Numbered from the stretch's first letter, positions 55,149-64,000 are shown. The stretch is 64,000 bases of DNA from RYN-230 sp963723595 (GCA_963723595.1 CAVRRQ010000006.1:1-64000); one strand, 5' to 3'. Notes: generated from the letters alone by a model not told the origin. Numbers and translations are program-made.

Positions 55149-55208
55149 CCCGTGACCTTATCTGCGCCCCGCGCCTCCAGGCTTGCGGTTGGTCCTGCCG
55201 GCGGGCCC

Positions 55209-55778
55209 TCACTGCCTGGTCGTGTAGTGGCTCCAGGTGGCGCCGGCGTTGATGTGCTGGTGGTGCGTGGTGGTGTGGTGGAAGCCGAGGGCGTCGGCGA
55301 TGACGGGGCGGGGGCCTGGGCGGCGAGCTCGCGGAGCGCGGAGACCCGTCCTGTGCGCATGGGGAAGCCGAGGCTGCGGAGCTGGTTGAAGACGGTGATG
55401 TAGGCGGCTGGCTGGCCGGGGTTGCGGCCGGGGAACAGCCAGGTGCTGGTGGTCAGGGCCGCGTGGGCGGCCTGGAGGAGCAGGACCTGGGCGAAGGGCT
55501 CGGGGACGGGGGAGGCCGGTTCGCCGATGCGCAGGCAGAGCTGGCCGCCGGGTTGCTGGTTGACGTCGGTGAGGGTGAGCCGGAGGACCCGGCTGAGCGG
55601 CTGGGCGTAGAGCAGCATGAGACAGGCGGCGGCCCGGATCCGCAGCGGGTCCTGGTCGGTGAGGGCGTAACGGCGCAGCAGGGTGATGCGCTGCTGCTGG
55701 GTGATGCCTCGCCGGTGCCGAACCGGATGGCGGGCAGGTCGAGGCGGGCCATGTGGCCGCTGTCCATGGCCCAGAGGG
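55209..55778 (-). pseudogene. Recombinase-like protein, C-terminal half (inverted)
   Basis: The reverse strand reads MDSGHMARLDLPAIRFGTGE, then after a shift RITLLRRYALTDQDPLRIRA, CLMLLYAQPLSRVLRLTLTD, TSTWLFPGRNPGQPAAYITV and, after another shift near 55310, VIADALGFHHTTTHHQHINA, ending TTRQ. This is the C-terminal half of a Zn-ribbon-containing actinomycete recombinase. The N-terminal half lies next to it on the opposite strand. Confidence 0.6.
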
Positions 55779-55784
55779 CACCAG

Positions 55785-56706
55785 GATCACCTGCTGCCGC
55801 TGCTCCCGCGACCGTGCGCTGGCCGCCAGGTTCCCTGACGGGCCGCTGTGCACCACCTGCCTGGACCACGCCGTCCGGACCCACGGCACCTGCCCCGGCT
55901 GCCGCCAGGACAAGACGCTGCCCGGCCGGACCGCCGCCGCGGTGCCCATCTGCGGTGACTGCGCCGGGATCACCCGCCGGTTTGACTGCCGCCGATGCGG
56001 CGCCGACGCTCACCGCCGGGGGCGGCTGTGCGCCCGGTGCAAGATAGCCGACCGCGCCTGCCGGCTCCTCGGCGACCAGGCCACAGCCGGGCTCGCGCCG
56101 CTGGCCCGTGCCCTGCACGCCAGCACCAACTCGGCCGCCACCCTGGACTGGCTGAGCACGCCGCACATCGCTGCCCTGCTCACCGACCTGGCCGTCGGCC
56201 GCCTGGCCCTGACCCATCAGGCATTCGCCGGCCGCCCAGACTGGCGCTCCGCCATCTACCTGCGTGACCTGCTCATGGACTGCGGCCTGCTGCCCGCCCC
56301 CGACCAGCAGCTCCTGGACTACGACAGCTGGCTGCGCCGACGTCTCGACGACCTGGACGGTCACCCCCACCAGCAGCTGCTCCGCCAGTTCGGGGTGTGG
56401 CACCAGCTCGCCAGGATGCGCGCCCGCGCCGCCAGCGGGCCGCTGCGGCCCACCGCCCGCCAGTACGCCGAGCAGCGGTTCACCACCGCCTGCACGTTCC
56501 TCACCTGGGTCCACGACCGCGGCGGCCACGCCGCCCGCCTCAGCCAGGCCGACCTTGACGCCTGGCACGCCACCTGCCCCGCCTACCAGCGGCCGGCCAG
56601 CCGCGCGTTCCTCACCTGCGGCGAACACCCCGACCTGGGTAACACCGGCGCCATCAGCCTCGATGGGGCGCGCCATCCCCTCACCCCGGACCTGCTAGAT
56701 CGTTGA
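55785..56706 (+). pseudogene. Recombinase-like protein, N-terminal half with zinc ribbons
   Basis: Contains repeated Cys pairs: CCRCSRD, CTTC, CPGC, CGDC, CRRCGAD, CARC, then a helical core (LDWLSTPHIAALLTDLAVGR, FTTACTFLTWVHDRG) and RPASRAFLT at about 56617, where homologues continue into a WA-x-SGHMARL-type segment. Here that segment is instead on the reverse strand at 55778. The open frame from 55753 begins in antisense to the other half, so the true 5' end is missing. Confidence 0.6.
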
Positions 56707-56751
56707 CCGGGAATTAACCCGTCGCGGGTACGAAGTTGACGACGCCGCCGC

Positions 56752-57591
56752 TCAGCTCAGGAATGAGGTGATCGCGGCAGTGAAGAAGGCCGGATCGTCG
56801 AGCCATGGGAAGTGCGCGGCCCCTGGTTGAACGGTCACCGTGGCGTTCGGGAACCAGCGCGCGCCCGCTGCGGCGGTCTGCGGTGTCGGAGCGGCGTCGA
56901 GCTCGCCCGCATATATCAGCACTGGCGCGGTGAGCCGGCTGACCGCCTCGCGGGTCTTGGGCGGGTTGAACGCGCCCTCGGCGCGGAAGCCGTCCCGTAC
57001 AGGGCGGGAGCGCTCGCTGACCCCGGCATCGACGTGAGCCTGTGCCGCACTATCCCAGCGGCCGTAGAAGAACGGCATGTATGCGCGCCGGTTGCCCATC
57101 GACTCGTCCTCGGTCTCTGCCTTTTCCATCGCAGCTAGTGCCGCTGGGTACCACGGCTCCGCCGATCTGCGCGCGAGCGCCGCGCGCCATTGCTCGTCTG
57201 TCTCTTCGACGCCGACCGCATCCAGGCCAGGTGTCAGCAGGATCAGGTGCGTCACACGCTGCGGGAAGGCAGCCGCGTACAGCGTGGCCAGGTCGCCCGC
57301 GGCGGAGTGCCCGAGCAGGTCCATCCGGTCCAGGCCGAGGTGGGCGCGCAGCGCTTCCACGTCGCCGGCGAGCCGGTCGCAGCGGTAGCTCAGCGGGTCG
57401 CTCGCATCTGCTGATTCCCCGGTGCCCCGGGTGTCTGGGCTAATCAGCTGCCGGGACCGGCTCAGGCCGCCCAGGTCACCGAAGTACTCGCACGTCCGGC
57501 CGGGGCCGCCGGGCAGGCAGACCAGCGGAGGCCCATCGCCGAGGGTGCGGTAGCCGATGTGGGTGCCGTCATAAGAAGCGAACCGGGTCAT
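56752..57591 (-). CDS. Alpha/beta hydrolase (proline iminopeptidase-like)
   Basis: 279 residues from ATG 57591 (MTRFASYDGTHIGYRTLGDG). The oxyanion region is CLPGGPGRTCEYF, the nucleophile elbow GHSAAG, the acid GELDAAP and the base GAAHFPW, a complete catalytic triad. GGPG is typical of prolyl aminopeptidase-like members, but specificity cannot be fixed. The frame stays open upstream to 57987 with non-homologous sequence, which I exclude. Confidence 0.86.
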   Translation of the reverse strand: MTRFASYDGTHIGYRTLGDGPPLVCLPGGPGRTCEYFGDLGGLSRSRQLISPDTRGTGESADASDPLSYRCDRLAGDVEALRAHLGLDRMDLLGHSAAGDLATLYAAAFPQRVTHLILLTPGLDAVGVEETDEQWRAALARRSAEPWYPAALAAMEKAETEDESMGNRRAYMPFFYGRWDSAAQAHVDAGVSERSRPVRDGFRAEGAFNPPKTREAVSRLTAPVLIYAGELDAAPTPQTAAAGARWFPNATVTVQPGAAHFPWLDDPAFFTAAITSFLS

Positions 57592-58226
57592 AGGCCGATC
57601 TTGCCTTGCCCGGCGGGGACTGCGTACCGCGTTACTCCAGCGCGCGGCCGGCTGGCACCGGGCGACGACATGCCGCACGTAGTGCGTGAACGTCAAGCGA
57701 AGAGTGTCCAGGATCGGCGTGTTCACACACGTCCTGACCCTGGAGCCCGTCATGATCGCCGCGCACCCGCCCGCGCGCCATCCGCGCTGACGCGCCCTGC
57801 AGGGGGCCGCCGCCCGGTCATGCCGGGGATCGGCTCCGCGGCGGCATGGGGCACACGGCGATCCCCGCGCCGGTGCGGGGTCCCGGTCGGCCCGGCGGGC
57901 GTCCCCGAAGACCCGGCAGCGATTGATGCCAGCGCCGTGAACGCCTTTCGCGGAACACCTTTTCATATGGCGCCCCGGGGCCAGCAAAATGTGCCGCCCG
58001 TGTAACCGGCACGGGGATTAGTTACCGTCAATTCGCGGGGCATTCCGGGTGGCTATTCGTGTCCCGTTCTGCCAGGTAACCGGGTTCAGCCGTCGAGGTA
58101 ACCGAGATAGGCACGCACACCGCTTGCCTGCCGCTATCTGGAGTAATGGTCGTCCGGACCGCAGGAAAACACCCCGGAATAACCCTTGGATAAGCGGGGC
58201 CGGGATCCCGGAAAAGGAGTCACGCC
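57592..58226. other. Intergenic region upstream of a winged-helix gene
   Basis: No gene seen. The part from about 57950 to 58210 is less GC-rich and ends in AAAAGGAG before ATG 58227, so it probably carries that gene's promoter. Confidence 0.4.
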
Positions 58227-59312
58227 ATGGCCGCCAGGAAAAAGAACACCACCCCGGCTAGCGGGCCGCGCAGCGCCACGCACACGGCCGCACCCCCGCC
58301 ACCCGCCCCGTCAGCTACCCCGCCGGCGGATGGGCCCGCAGCGGCCGTCTGGGCCGCGCTGGCCGCCACCCCGGGGGCCACCGCCGCCCAGATCGCCACC
58401 GCCGCCAGCACCAGCCGGATCGTCGCCGGGCAGGAACTGGCCGCCCTCGAAACCAGCGGCCTCGCCACCCGGACCCCCGGAACCCGCACCGGCCGCGCCA
58501 CCGCCCCGGCCACCTGGCAGCCTGTCCCGCAGCCAGCAACACCAGCCGCACCAGCCGCCGCCCCCGAGGACCCGGGTGAGACAGGCCCGGCCGAGACAGC
58601 GGACGGCCCCTCCGCAGCCCTCGGCCCCGCAGACGATGACGCTAGCGTTCCCGCGCCCAGCCCCCGCCCGGGATCGGACCAGGCCGCCGGCAACCCGCCA
58701 GAGGCAGCCGCCGCGGTCAGCACCGCCCCCGCCGCTCCTGGCGCGGACGAGACCGCCCCCGCCGCAGCGGACGGCGGGGGCGCCGTGCCGGGCACAGGCA
58801 CCCCCGAGGGCAGCGGCTCTGATGGCCCGGCCATTAGAGATGACACACCTGCGGCGCCGGCGGACGGGGAGCCGCAGCCTGCGCCGGCCAGTGAGGCAGC
58901 GGTGCTGCTACACGAGCTGGCCACCGCCGCTGCCCAGGCCGCCGGCGTGCTCGACGGCGGGGACACCGCCGCCGCACTGACCGCGGCAGACGCCCTCTGC
59001 GCCACCGCCGCCCAGGCTCGCCGCCTGGTAAAGGCCACCGCGACCGGGCGCAAGCCACGCGGCACGGCCGGCCCGGCGGCCCGCCCCGGGCAGTTGCGCG
59101 ACCTCGTCGCGGCCCACCTTACCGAGCACCCGGACACCGACTTCAGCCCGCACCAGATCGGCCGGGTCCTGGGCCGGTCCTCCGGCGCCGTCGCCAACGC
59201 CCTGGACCGGCTCACCGCCCTAGGGCAGGCCCAGCTGACCAGCGAGAAACCCCGCCGCTACCGCCACCAGGCCCCCGCTGGCACCCCCGCCCCCGCCCCG
59301 GCCACCACCTGA
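58227..59312 (+). CDS. Two-winged-helix Ala/Pro-rich DNA-binding-like protein
   Basis: 361 residues; ATG 58227 follows AAAAGGAG. An N-terminal winged helix (VWAALAATPGATAAQIATAA, AGQELAALETSGLATRT) is followed by a 150-residue Ala/Pro/Asp/Glu-rich linker, a short helical bundle (LLHELATAAAQAAGVLDGGD) and a C-terminal winged helix (PGQLRDLVAAHLTEHPDT, SPHQIGRVLGRSSGAVANAL). The last domain parallels the N-terminal domain of the MoxR gene at 49320. Just after its stop lies a scrap of MoxR sequence, so this may be the front of a former winged-helix/MoxR gene. Likely a regulator or nucleoid-type protein. Confidence 0.7.
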   Translation: MAARKKNTTPASGPRSATHTAAPPPPAPSATPPADGPAAAVWAALAATPGATAAQIATAASTSRIVAGQELAALETSGLATRTPGTRTGRATAPATWQPVPQPATPAAPAAAPEDPGETGPAETADGPSAALGPADDDASVPAPSPRPGSDQAAGNPPEAAAAVSTAPAAPGADETAPAAADGGGAVPGTGTPEGSGSDGPAIRDDTPAAPADGEPQPAPASEAAVLLHELATAAAQAAGVLDGGDTAAALTAADALCATAAQARRLVKATATGRKPRGTAGPAARPGQLRDLVAAHLTEHPDTDFSPHQIGRVLGRSSGAVANALDRLTALGQAQLTSEKPRRYRHQAPAGTPAPAPATT

Positions 59313-59329
59313 CCGGCCCCGGGCAGCAG

Positions 59330-59374
59330 CCCGACGTGATCACCGTCGCCGACGACGGGGACACCAATATCGCC
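59330..59374 (+). pseudogene. MoxR ATPase scrap
   Basis: Encodes PDVITVADDGDTNIA, matching PDVITVTGDGDTTVA of the MoxR gene (49870-49914); the DNA match is also close. Only about 15 codons remain. Confidence 0.6.
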
Positions 59375-59394
59375 TCTCCCAGCGCTGGGCGAAA

Positions 59395-59613
59395 AGGCCT
59401 GGCGTGGGCCCGGCCTCGGCCAGCCCGACGACACCGGTCAGCTGGAACAGCAGATCACCCAGCTCACCGAGGACAACCAGCAGCTACGGGCCGGCCTAGC
59501 CGAGCGCGACCAGGACCTGGCCGCCGCCCGCGCCGCCAACCCCGAGCTCATAGCCCGCCTCAACCCGCAGCTAGCTGGACATCCTGATCTCTCACGTCGC
59601 CCGGGACTCTGCT
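59395..59613 (+). pseudogene. Coiled-coil fragment (DUF6262-like recombinase accessory)
   Basis: One frame reads GLGQPDDTGQLEQQITQLTE, DNQQLRAGLAERDQDLAAAR and AANPELIARLN. This resembles the C-terminal coiled coil of small proteins encoded next to tyrosine recombinases. No 5' part is present. Confidence 0.4.
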
Positions 59614-59667
59614 GACCTGGTTCAAGGACGCGGCATCTCACCGCGTTGACCAGTGGTCCGCGGGTTC

Positions 59668-59889
59668 TTATCGATCCGCTGGCGTCCCCAGAGGCAGGTG
59701 CGGAAGCCGCCGCCTGTTGTTCACTGATGCCTGGGAAGCTCGGGTCAGGGTCGTTTTGTGCCGCGACCGCGACCGGTTGTTGTCGCGCTTGTCCCGGTAG
59801 CGAAAGGCCGCGTCTATCAGACTGGTCACGGCAGCGGCCATGGCCAGGATGTCGCTGGCGAGGCTGATAGCGGCGAGCGCGTGTTCCAC
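59668..59889 (-). CDS. Possible small membrane-associated protein
   Basis: 73 residues from GTG 59889, with CAGGAA about 12 bp upstream. A hydrophobic stretch (ALAAISLASDILAMAAAVTS) precedes a basic tail (RYRDKRDNNRSRSRHK). It is divergent from the STAND gene and shares its 190-bp upstream region. No family recognised; it may not be real. Confidence 0.35.
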   Translation of the reverse strand: MEHALAAISLASDILAMAAAVTSLIDAAFRYRDKRDNNRSRSRHKTTLTRASQASVNNRRRLPHLPLGTPADR

Positions 59890-60080
59890 GATGCATTCCT
59901 GTCGATCGAGAGTGATCGGGCCGGCCGGCGCCGCTGACAGGACCGAGCATGCAACCGCCGCTGGACGACGCTTTGTTCTGCGCTGTTCTGCATGAAAACC
60001 CGCCCGCAGAAGGAAGGGCTGATCAGCCCGGACGCTCCTCCAGATGAGAACACCTGCGGTACAGCCGGAGAACGGTTCTA

Positions 60081-62894
60081 ATGTTGCCCGTGGAAGGCCG
60101 GCGGGCAGCGCAGCGAGGAGGGACGGTGGGCAGAGGGAAGCCTGTCAACAGGTCCCTGTGGCCTCCCGAAGGGACACACCGCAGGTTCCTTGAACTGCTT
60201 GACAAGGTTCACCGCGACAACGGAACCAAGAGTCTGCGGGTCATCGCCGCATCCATGCACTTGAGGGCGCACTCGCGGGTGGACATGCTGCTGCGCGGTC
60301 TAGCCCTGCCGGCAGATGACAACCAGGCTGAGAACCTGATCCGCGCTCTCGGAGGGGCAGCTGAAGACATAAAACGCGGGTTGAAGCTGTACCGCGCGGC
60401 CCGGTCTCCTGATGACGCCCGTCCGGCCCCACGCGGCGGTGATGCCCATGCCCGGCGGAGTTACGCGCCAACTGCGGCCGTCGCGCCGGCGGCAGCGGCG
60501 CAGTTGCCAGCCCAGATCACGGCGTTTGCCGGGCGCAAGGACGAGCTGACGAAGCTGGCCGGATTGCTGGACCCGGTCGCAGCGCCGGGCACGACGCTGG
60601 TGCTGGCGTTGGCCGGCCCACCAGGCGTGGGAAAGACGGCCCTGGCCATTGAGGCCGGATATGCAGCCGCGAGGCGGGGCTGGTTTCCGGGAGGCGCACT
60701 GTTCATTGACCTTCACGGCTACGACAGCAAATCGGCGGTGCAGCCGGGTCAGGCGCTGGATGTGCTGCTGCGCAGTTTGCGGGTGCCAGCAGAACATATT
60801 CCGCCCACCGCCGAGGAGCGGGCAGCCATGTACCGGTCTGCTCTCGCCGGAAACCGCGAGCCGATACTGCTCATAATCGACAACGCTTCGGCAGAGGCCC
60901 AAGTCCGGCCCCTCCTGCCCGGCGCAGGGCCGCACCGCGTGGTGGTGACCTCCCGCCAGACGCTGGCCGGACTGAGCGCCCGCCTGATAGACGTCGCTGT
61001 ATTCGATCCGGAAGCTGCGCTGACACTGCTAGATTGCGCGCTGCGTCTGGGCCGCCCGGAGGATGACCGGGTCAGCAGCGACAGGTCCGCAGCCGGGCGG
61101 GTCGCTCAGTTCTGCGGCGGGCTGCCGCTGGCCCTTCAGATCATTGCCTCGCTGCTGAAGGCCGACCCGGCACTCCAAGTCAGTCAGTTGGGCCATGAAC
61201 TCCGGGTAGAGAAACTGGAGCGGCTGCGGTATGACGACGGCAGCGGGCTGAACGCCCCTTCTGTCGCCGCGGCGTTCGAGTTGTCCTACCGGCAGCTCGA
61301 CGAAACCTCTGCGCGGCTGTTCCGGATGCTTTCCGTCCATCCCGGCCCGGATACATCCACCGCTGTAGTGGCAGTACTCGCAGGGCTTCCGGTCAGCCAG
61401 GCGCGCCGGATCCTGGGCGGACTGGCCCAGGCGCACCTGGCCGAAGTCACGGCAACTGTGGATCCCCGCTGGCGGATGCATGACCTTCTGCGCTTGTACG
61501 CGGGGAAGCTGGGCGATGAGCACGCAGACGCTGATGGCCGGGAAGAGGCCCGCGACCGGCTGCTCGGCTACTTCGTCGCGCTGGCAGCTGCTGCCGACGA
61601 GCATCTTCGGGCATTGCCCGGCCCGGCAGTGCCGACGGAATTCCCTGACCGCAACGCGGCGATGGCATGGCTTAACGATGAGCGGGAGAGCCTGGTGGCC
61701 GCCCTCTCGATGGCAGCCGACACCGGCCGTGAAGAGGCCGCCCTTGCCCTGTCCGCCGCCCTTGCCCTGCATCTATCTATGCAGCGGCGGTACGACGACA
61801 TGCTGGCAACAGCTGAAACCGGGCTGGACGCTGCCCGGCGCCTCGGCGGCCGGGACGCCCAAGCCGGCTCATTGAATAACCTCGGCGTGGCGCTAGGCGG
61901 TCTGCGGCGGTTCGACGAGGCGATCACCGCCTATCGCGATGCGATCGCCACTTATCGGGACATCGGTGACCGGCGAGGTGAAGCCACGGCATTGACCAAT
62001 CTCGGCTCGGCGCTTCGCGAGGCGCGGCGGTTCGACGAGGCGGTCAACCAGTGTGAAGATGCCGTCGTCATCTGCCGTGACACAGGCGACCGGCACGGCG
62101 AGGGCAACGCCCTGTCCGAACTCGGCGTGGCGCTGCGTCACCTGGGCAGGTTCGAGGATGCGATCATCGCCCACCGCAACGCCGCCGCCATTTTCGGCGA
62201 TAAAGGCGACCGCGCAGGCCAGGCCCAGGCGATTGCCGCTCTGGGCCTTGCTCTCGACGATGCAGGGCGCCACAAGGATGCGATCACCGCTCACCAGGAG
62301 ACCGCCGCGACCTACCGCGCCATGGGCGACAGCTATGGCGAAGCGACAGCACTTAACAATCTTGGCTCAGCATTGCGGGAAGCCGGACGACTGGAGGAGG
62401 CAATCACTGCGCACCAGGAGGCCGCTGCCCGCTACCAGGAGATGGGCGAACGGCACCGCGAAGGCAACGCACTGAATAACCTCGGCATAGCGCTGCAGTC
62501 AGCTGAGCGGTCGGAGGAAGCGGTCACCCCGCTCCGGGATGCCGCCGCCTGTTACCGCGAGACTCGCGACCGGCATCGTGAGGGCATCGCGCTGGGAAAC
62601 CTCGGCCTGGCATTGCTGGAGGCGGGACAGCCCCAGGAGGCGATCACCCCGTCCAGCGAAGCTGTGGCAATCTTCCGTGACACCGGAGACCGGCGCCGTG
62701 AAGGCAGAGCGCTTGGGAACCTAGGCGTCGCAATGCTGCTGACAGGCCACCATGACGAAGGGATCACCATGTCCCGGGAAGCCGTCGCCATCTTGCTCGA
62801 AAGGGGTGACCAGCTCAGCTCGAAGTTCCCCCCGATGCCGGGAGGAGGGCCCATCACCATTACCGGAGTCCGGCTACCCCAAGCTGACGCGTAG
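60081..62894 (+). CDS. NB-ARC/TPR STAND protein with N-terminal helix-turn-helix-like domain
   Basis: 937 residues. Residues about 25-110: helix-turn-helix-like region (RFLELLDKVHRDNGTKSLRV...). Residues about 150-440: NB-ARC ATPase with Walker A GPPGVGKTALAIEA (about 178), Walker B ILLIIDNA, and FCGGLPLALQIIASLL (the GLPLA motif). Residues about 440-580: winged-helix/linker (ARLFRMLSVHPGPDTST). From about 600 to the end: eight or more TPR-like repeats of 40 residues with the core ALNNLGxALxxxGRxxEAI, each about 120 bp and very similar at DNA level. STAND proteins switch on ATP-dependent oligomerisation after a sensor repeat domain binds a trigger. Here it could be an AfsR-like regulator or a defence sensor; no effector enzyme domain is visible. 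ATG 60081 is used; GTG 60126 is possible. Confidence 0.85.
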   Translation: MLPVEGRRAAQRGGTVGRGKPVNRSLWPPEGTHRRFLELLDKVHRDNGTKSLRVIAASMHLRAHSRVDMLLRGLALPADDNQAENLIRALGGAAEDIKRGLKLYRAARSPDDARPAPRGGDAHARRSYAPTAAVAPAAAAQLPAQITAFAGRKDELTKLAGLLDPVAAPGTTLVLALAGPPGVGKTALAIEAGYAAARRGWFPGGALFIDLHGYDSKSAVQPGQALDVLLRSLRVPAEHIPPTAEERAAMYRSALAGNREPILLIIDNASAEAQVRPLLPGAGPHRVVVTSRQTLAGLSARLIDVAVFDPEAALTLLDCALRLGRPEDDRVSSDRSAAGRVAQFCGGLPLALQIIASLLKADPALQVSQLGHELRVEKLERLRYDDGSGLNAPSVAAAFELSYRQLDETSARLFRMLSVHPGPDTSTAVVAVLAGLPVSQARRILGGLAQAHLAEVTATVDPRWRMHDLLRLYAGKLGDEHADADGREEARDRLLGYFVALAAAADEHLRALPGPAVPTEFPDRNAAMAWLNDERESLVAALSMAADTGREEAALALSAALALHLSMQRRYDDMLATAETGLDAARRLGGRDAQAGSLNNLGVALGGLRRFDEAITAYRDAIATYRDIGDRRGEATALTNLGSALREARRFDEAVNQCEDAVVICRDTGDRHGEGNALSELGVALRHLGRFEDAIIAHRNAAAIFGDKGDRAGQAQAIAALGLALDDAGRHKDAITAHQETAATYRAMGDSYGEATALNNLGSALREAGRLEEAITAHQEAAARYQEMGERHREGNALNNLGIALQSAERSEEAVTPLRDAAACYRETRDRHREGIALGNLGLALLEAGQPQEAITPSSEAVAIFRDTGDRRREGRALGNLGVAMLLTGHHDEGITMSREAVAILLERGDQLSSKFPPMPGGGPITITGVRLPQADA

Positions 62895-63055
62895 CTCGTC
62901 CCCGCCGAACTTGCCTGGTGTGACGGTCGCCGTGTCCTGGCGCAGCCTTATCCCAGTTGTCTCCCCGGCCAGCCTGCACAGCGGTGCGTTCACTCCTGCC
63001 ATCGACTTCTTCCCAGGTTCGCCTCTCCGGATTTCGCTATCTCGCCAGGGCAGAT

Positions 63056-63076
63056 GCCGCCGTCGTGGCGGCTTTT
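63056..63076 (+). terminator. Rho-independent-type terminator
   Basis: GCCGCC (63056-63061), loop GTCGT, GGCGGC (63067-63072), then TTTT. It lies between the STAND gene and the convergent NlpC/P60 gene. Confidence 0.65.
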
Positions 63077-63088
63077 GACCGCCACGAG

Positions 63089-63657
63089 CTAGCCAGGACG
63101 AGTAAAGCCGACCACAACCTGGTCGCCGGGCGGTGAGGATGGCTTTCCGTACGTAGAGATCCGGATCGGGTAGCCGGTGGCGTACGCCTCGATCATCTCG
63201 CCGCTCCCGACCACGACGCCGACGTGCCCCGGCGCCGTTGGTGTCCCGTCCGAGCCTGCGAAGAAGACAAGATCGCCCGGCTGCGCCCATCCCGGAGGAA
63301 CGCGGGGACCGGCCGCCCACTGCTGCTGGCTGGTGCGGAGGAGCGCGATGCCGGCAGCCCGGTAAGCCATCATGACCAGACCGGAGCAGTCGAACGCATC
63401 AGGCCCGGTACCGCTCCACTGATACGGCTTCCCCAGCTGGGCTGCTGCATACAAGATCATCGCCGCCGCGACACACCGCTGCCCAGGAGTAAGGCTTGCT
63501 TGCACCACATCCGTTGCACCGCCAGCGTGACCCACATCAGCCTTCTGAACTGGACAAACACGAGGATTGAGTGTGATCTCGCCGCCGGGACCCCAAGAGA
63601 ACAGGTAGGGCTTGCCGAGCTGGGCTTCGGCGTAGGCGATGACCTTCCCGGCGGTCC
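63089..63657 (-). pseudogene. NlpC/P60 cell-wall endopeptidase, 5' end removed by an IS
   Basis: From about 63535 leftwards: ILYAAAQLGKPYQWSGTGPD, then FDCSGLVMMAYRAAG with the catalytic Cys, and APGHVGVVVGSGEMIEAYAT with the catalytic His. This module is complete. Upstream, in frame, VIAYAEAQLGKPYLFSWGP is the start of a second, degenerate copy of the same domain. The frame is then cut at 63657/63658 by the IS end TGTGCCGCTCGAAAATAGGA. The protein would cleave peptide stems of peptidoglycan; without a signal peptide it cannot be exported. Confidence 0.8.
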
Positions 63658-64000
63658 TGTGCCGCTCGAAAATAGGATGCGCCTGGTGGCCTGCGGCTCT
63701 TCTGTGCGTCAGGCGGCGTGCGTGTATTCGTTGATCAGGCCGTCCAGGACGGGTTTTCGGCGGATCCGTTCGCTATCAAGGTCGGTAGGGGCGACGCAGC
63801 TTGGGCCGCGCTCGTCGTCGGGGACGCGCTGCGCGATGCCCTGGTGCGGCCGCGCCATGTTGTAGTGCACTTGGTACTCGGTCAGGACGGAGCGCAGGTG
63901 GGCCTCCCCGAGAATCAGCACCCGGTCCAGGAGCTCTCGGCGCAGGGTGCCGACAAGGCGCTCGCAGATCGCATTCATCCGCGGCGCCTGGACAGCGGTG
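63658..64000 (-). mobile_element. IS related to copy A, 3' part, continues beyond the window
   Basis: Starts with TGTGCCGCTCGAAAATAGGA at 63658. The reverse strand encodes the transposase C-terminus MNAICERLVGTLRRELLDRV, EAHLRSVLTEYQVHYNMARP and the tail LINEYTHAA (stop at 63709). This part is free of frameshifts, so the copy may be intact outside the window. Confidence 0.82.

Noticed and set aside
55453..56676. Reverse-strand Gly/Ala/Val-rich open frame of about 400 codons
   Set aside because: Only its last third (from about 55778 down) overlaps genuine recombinase sequence; the rest is antisense to the zinc-ribbon half.

Overview
The window is high-GC DNA with actinomycete traits: GTG/TTG starts are common, stop/start overlaps (GTGA, ATGA) are frequent, and it carries ECF sigma, PucR, NB-ARC/TPR and RHS toxin families typical of filamentous Actinobacteria. 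A species cannot be named from sequence alone.

Layout. 0-5 kb: a frameshifted aldehyde dehydrogenase, a decayed PIN-domain gene, a tRNA-Tyr 3' fragment, a broken ECF sigma factor with its membrane partner, and a scrap resembling an Argonaute PIWI domain beside an IS fragment. 5-9 kb: a peptidoglycan-binding protein, then an IS21-type element inserted into an IS6-type transposase with a 5-bp target duplication. 9-21.7 kb: a K+ channel with RCK domain, a Kef-type antiporter, a 5'-truncated RHS toxin gene with an intact toxin tip and immunity gene, an ankyrin protein, MntP, a CDF-like transporter, an IS256-type remnant and a secreted sialidase-like protein. 21.7-26.1 kb: a graveyard of IS copies, one inside an NmrA-type gene, and a decayed tyrosine integrase.

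26.1-42.4 kb is very different: a clean, tightly coupled catabolic island. A polysaccharide-deacetylase/PuuE-like hydrolase and a PucR regulator face a long operon coding for a peptide-type ABC importer (two paralogous lipoprotein binding proteins, two permeases, two fused ATPases), an N,N-dimethylformamidase-like small/large pair, RidA, an agmatinase-family ureohydrolase and a second dimethylformamidase-like protein. A strong palindrome lies between regulator and operon. The likely job is uptake and hydrolysis of an amide-, ureide- or guanidino-type nitrogen compound; the substrate is unknown. This is my best candidate for an undescribed system. A second tRNA-Tyr 3' fragment at 42.75 kb matches the one at 2.2 kb, so about 40.6 kb is bracketed by att-like direct repeats.

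42.8-64 kb: two related MFS transporters, a secreted beta-propeller dehydrogenase-like protein, a deaminase-fold toxin/immunity pair without a delivery domain, a winged-helix/MoxR ATPase plus a VWA protein carrying HExxH with small accessory genes, a methyltransferase, a recombinase whose two halves lie head-to-head, an alpha/beta hydrolase, a second winged-helix protein, an NB-ARC/TPR STAND protein, and an NlpC/P60 gene cut by another IS copy that runs off the window.

Many genes outside 26-42.4 kb carry single-base frameshifts, so either those regions are decaying or the assembly has indel errors there.
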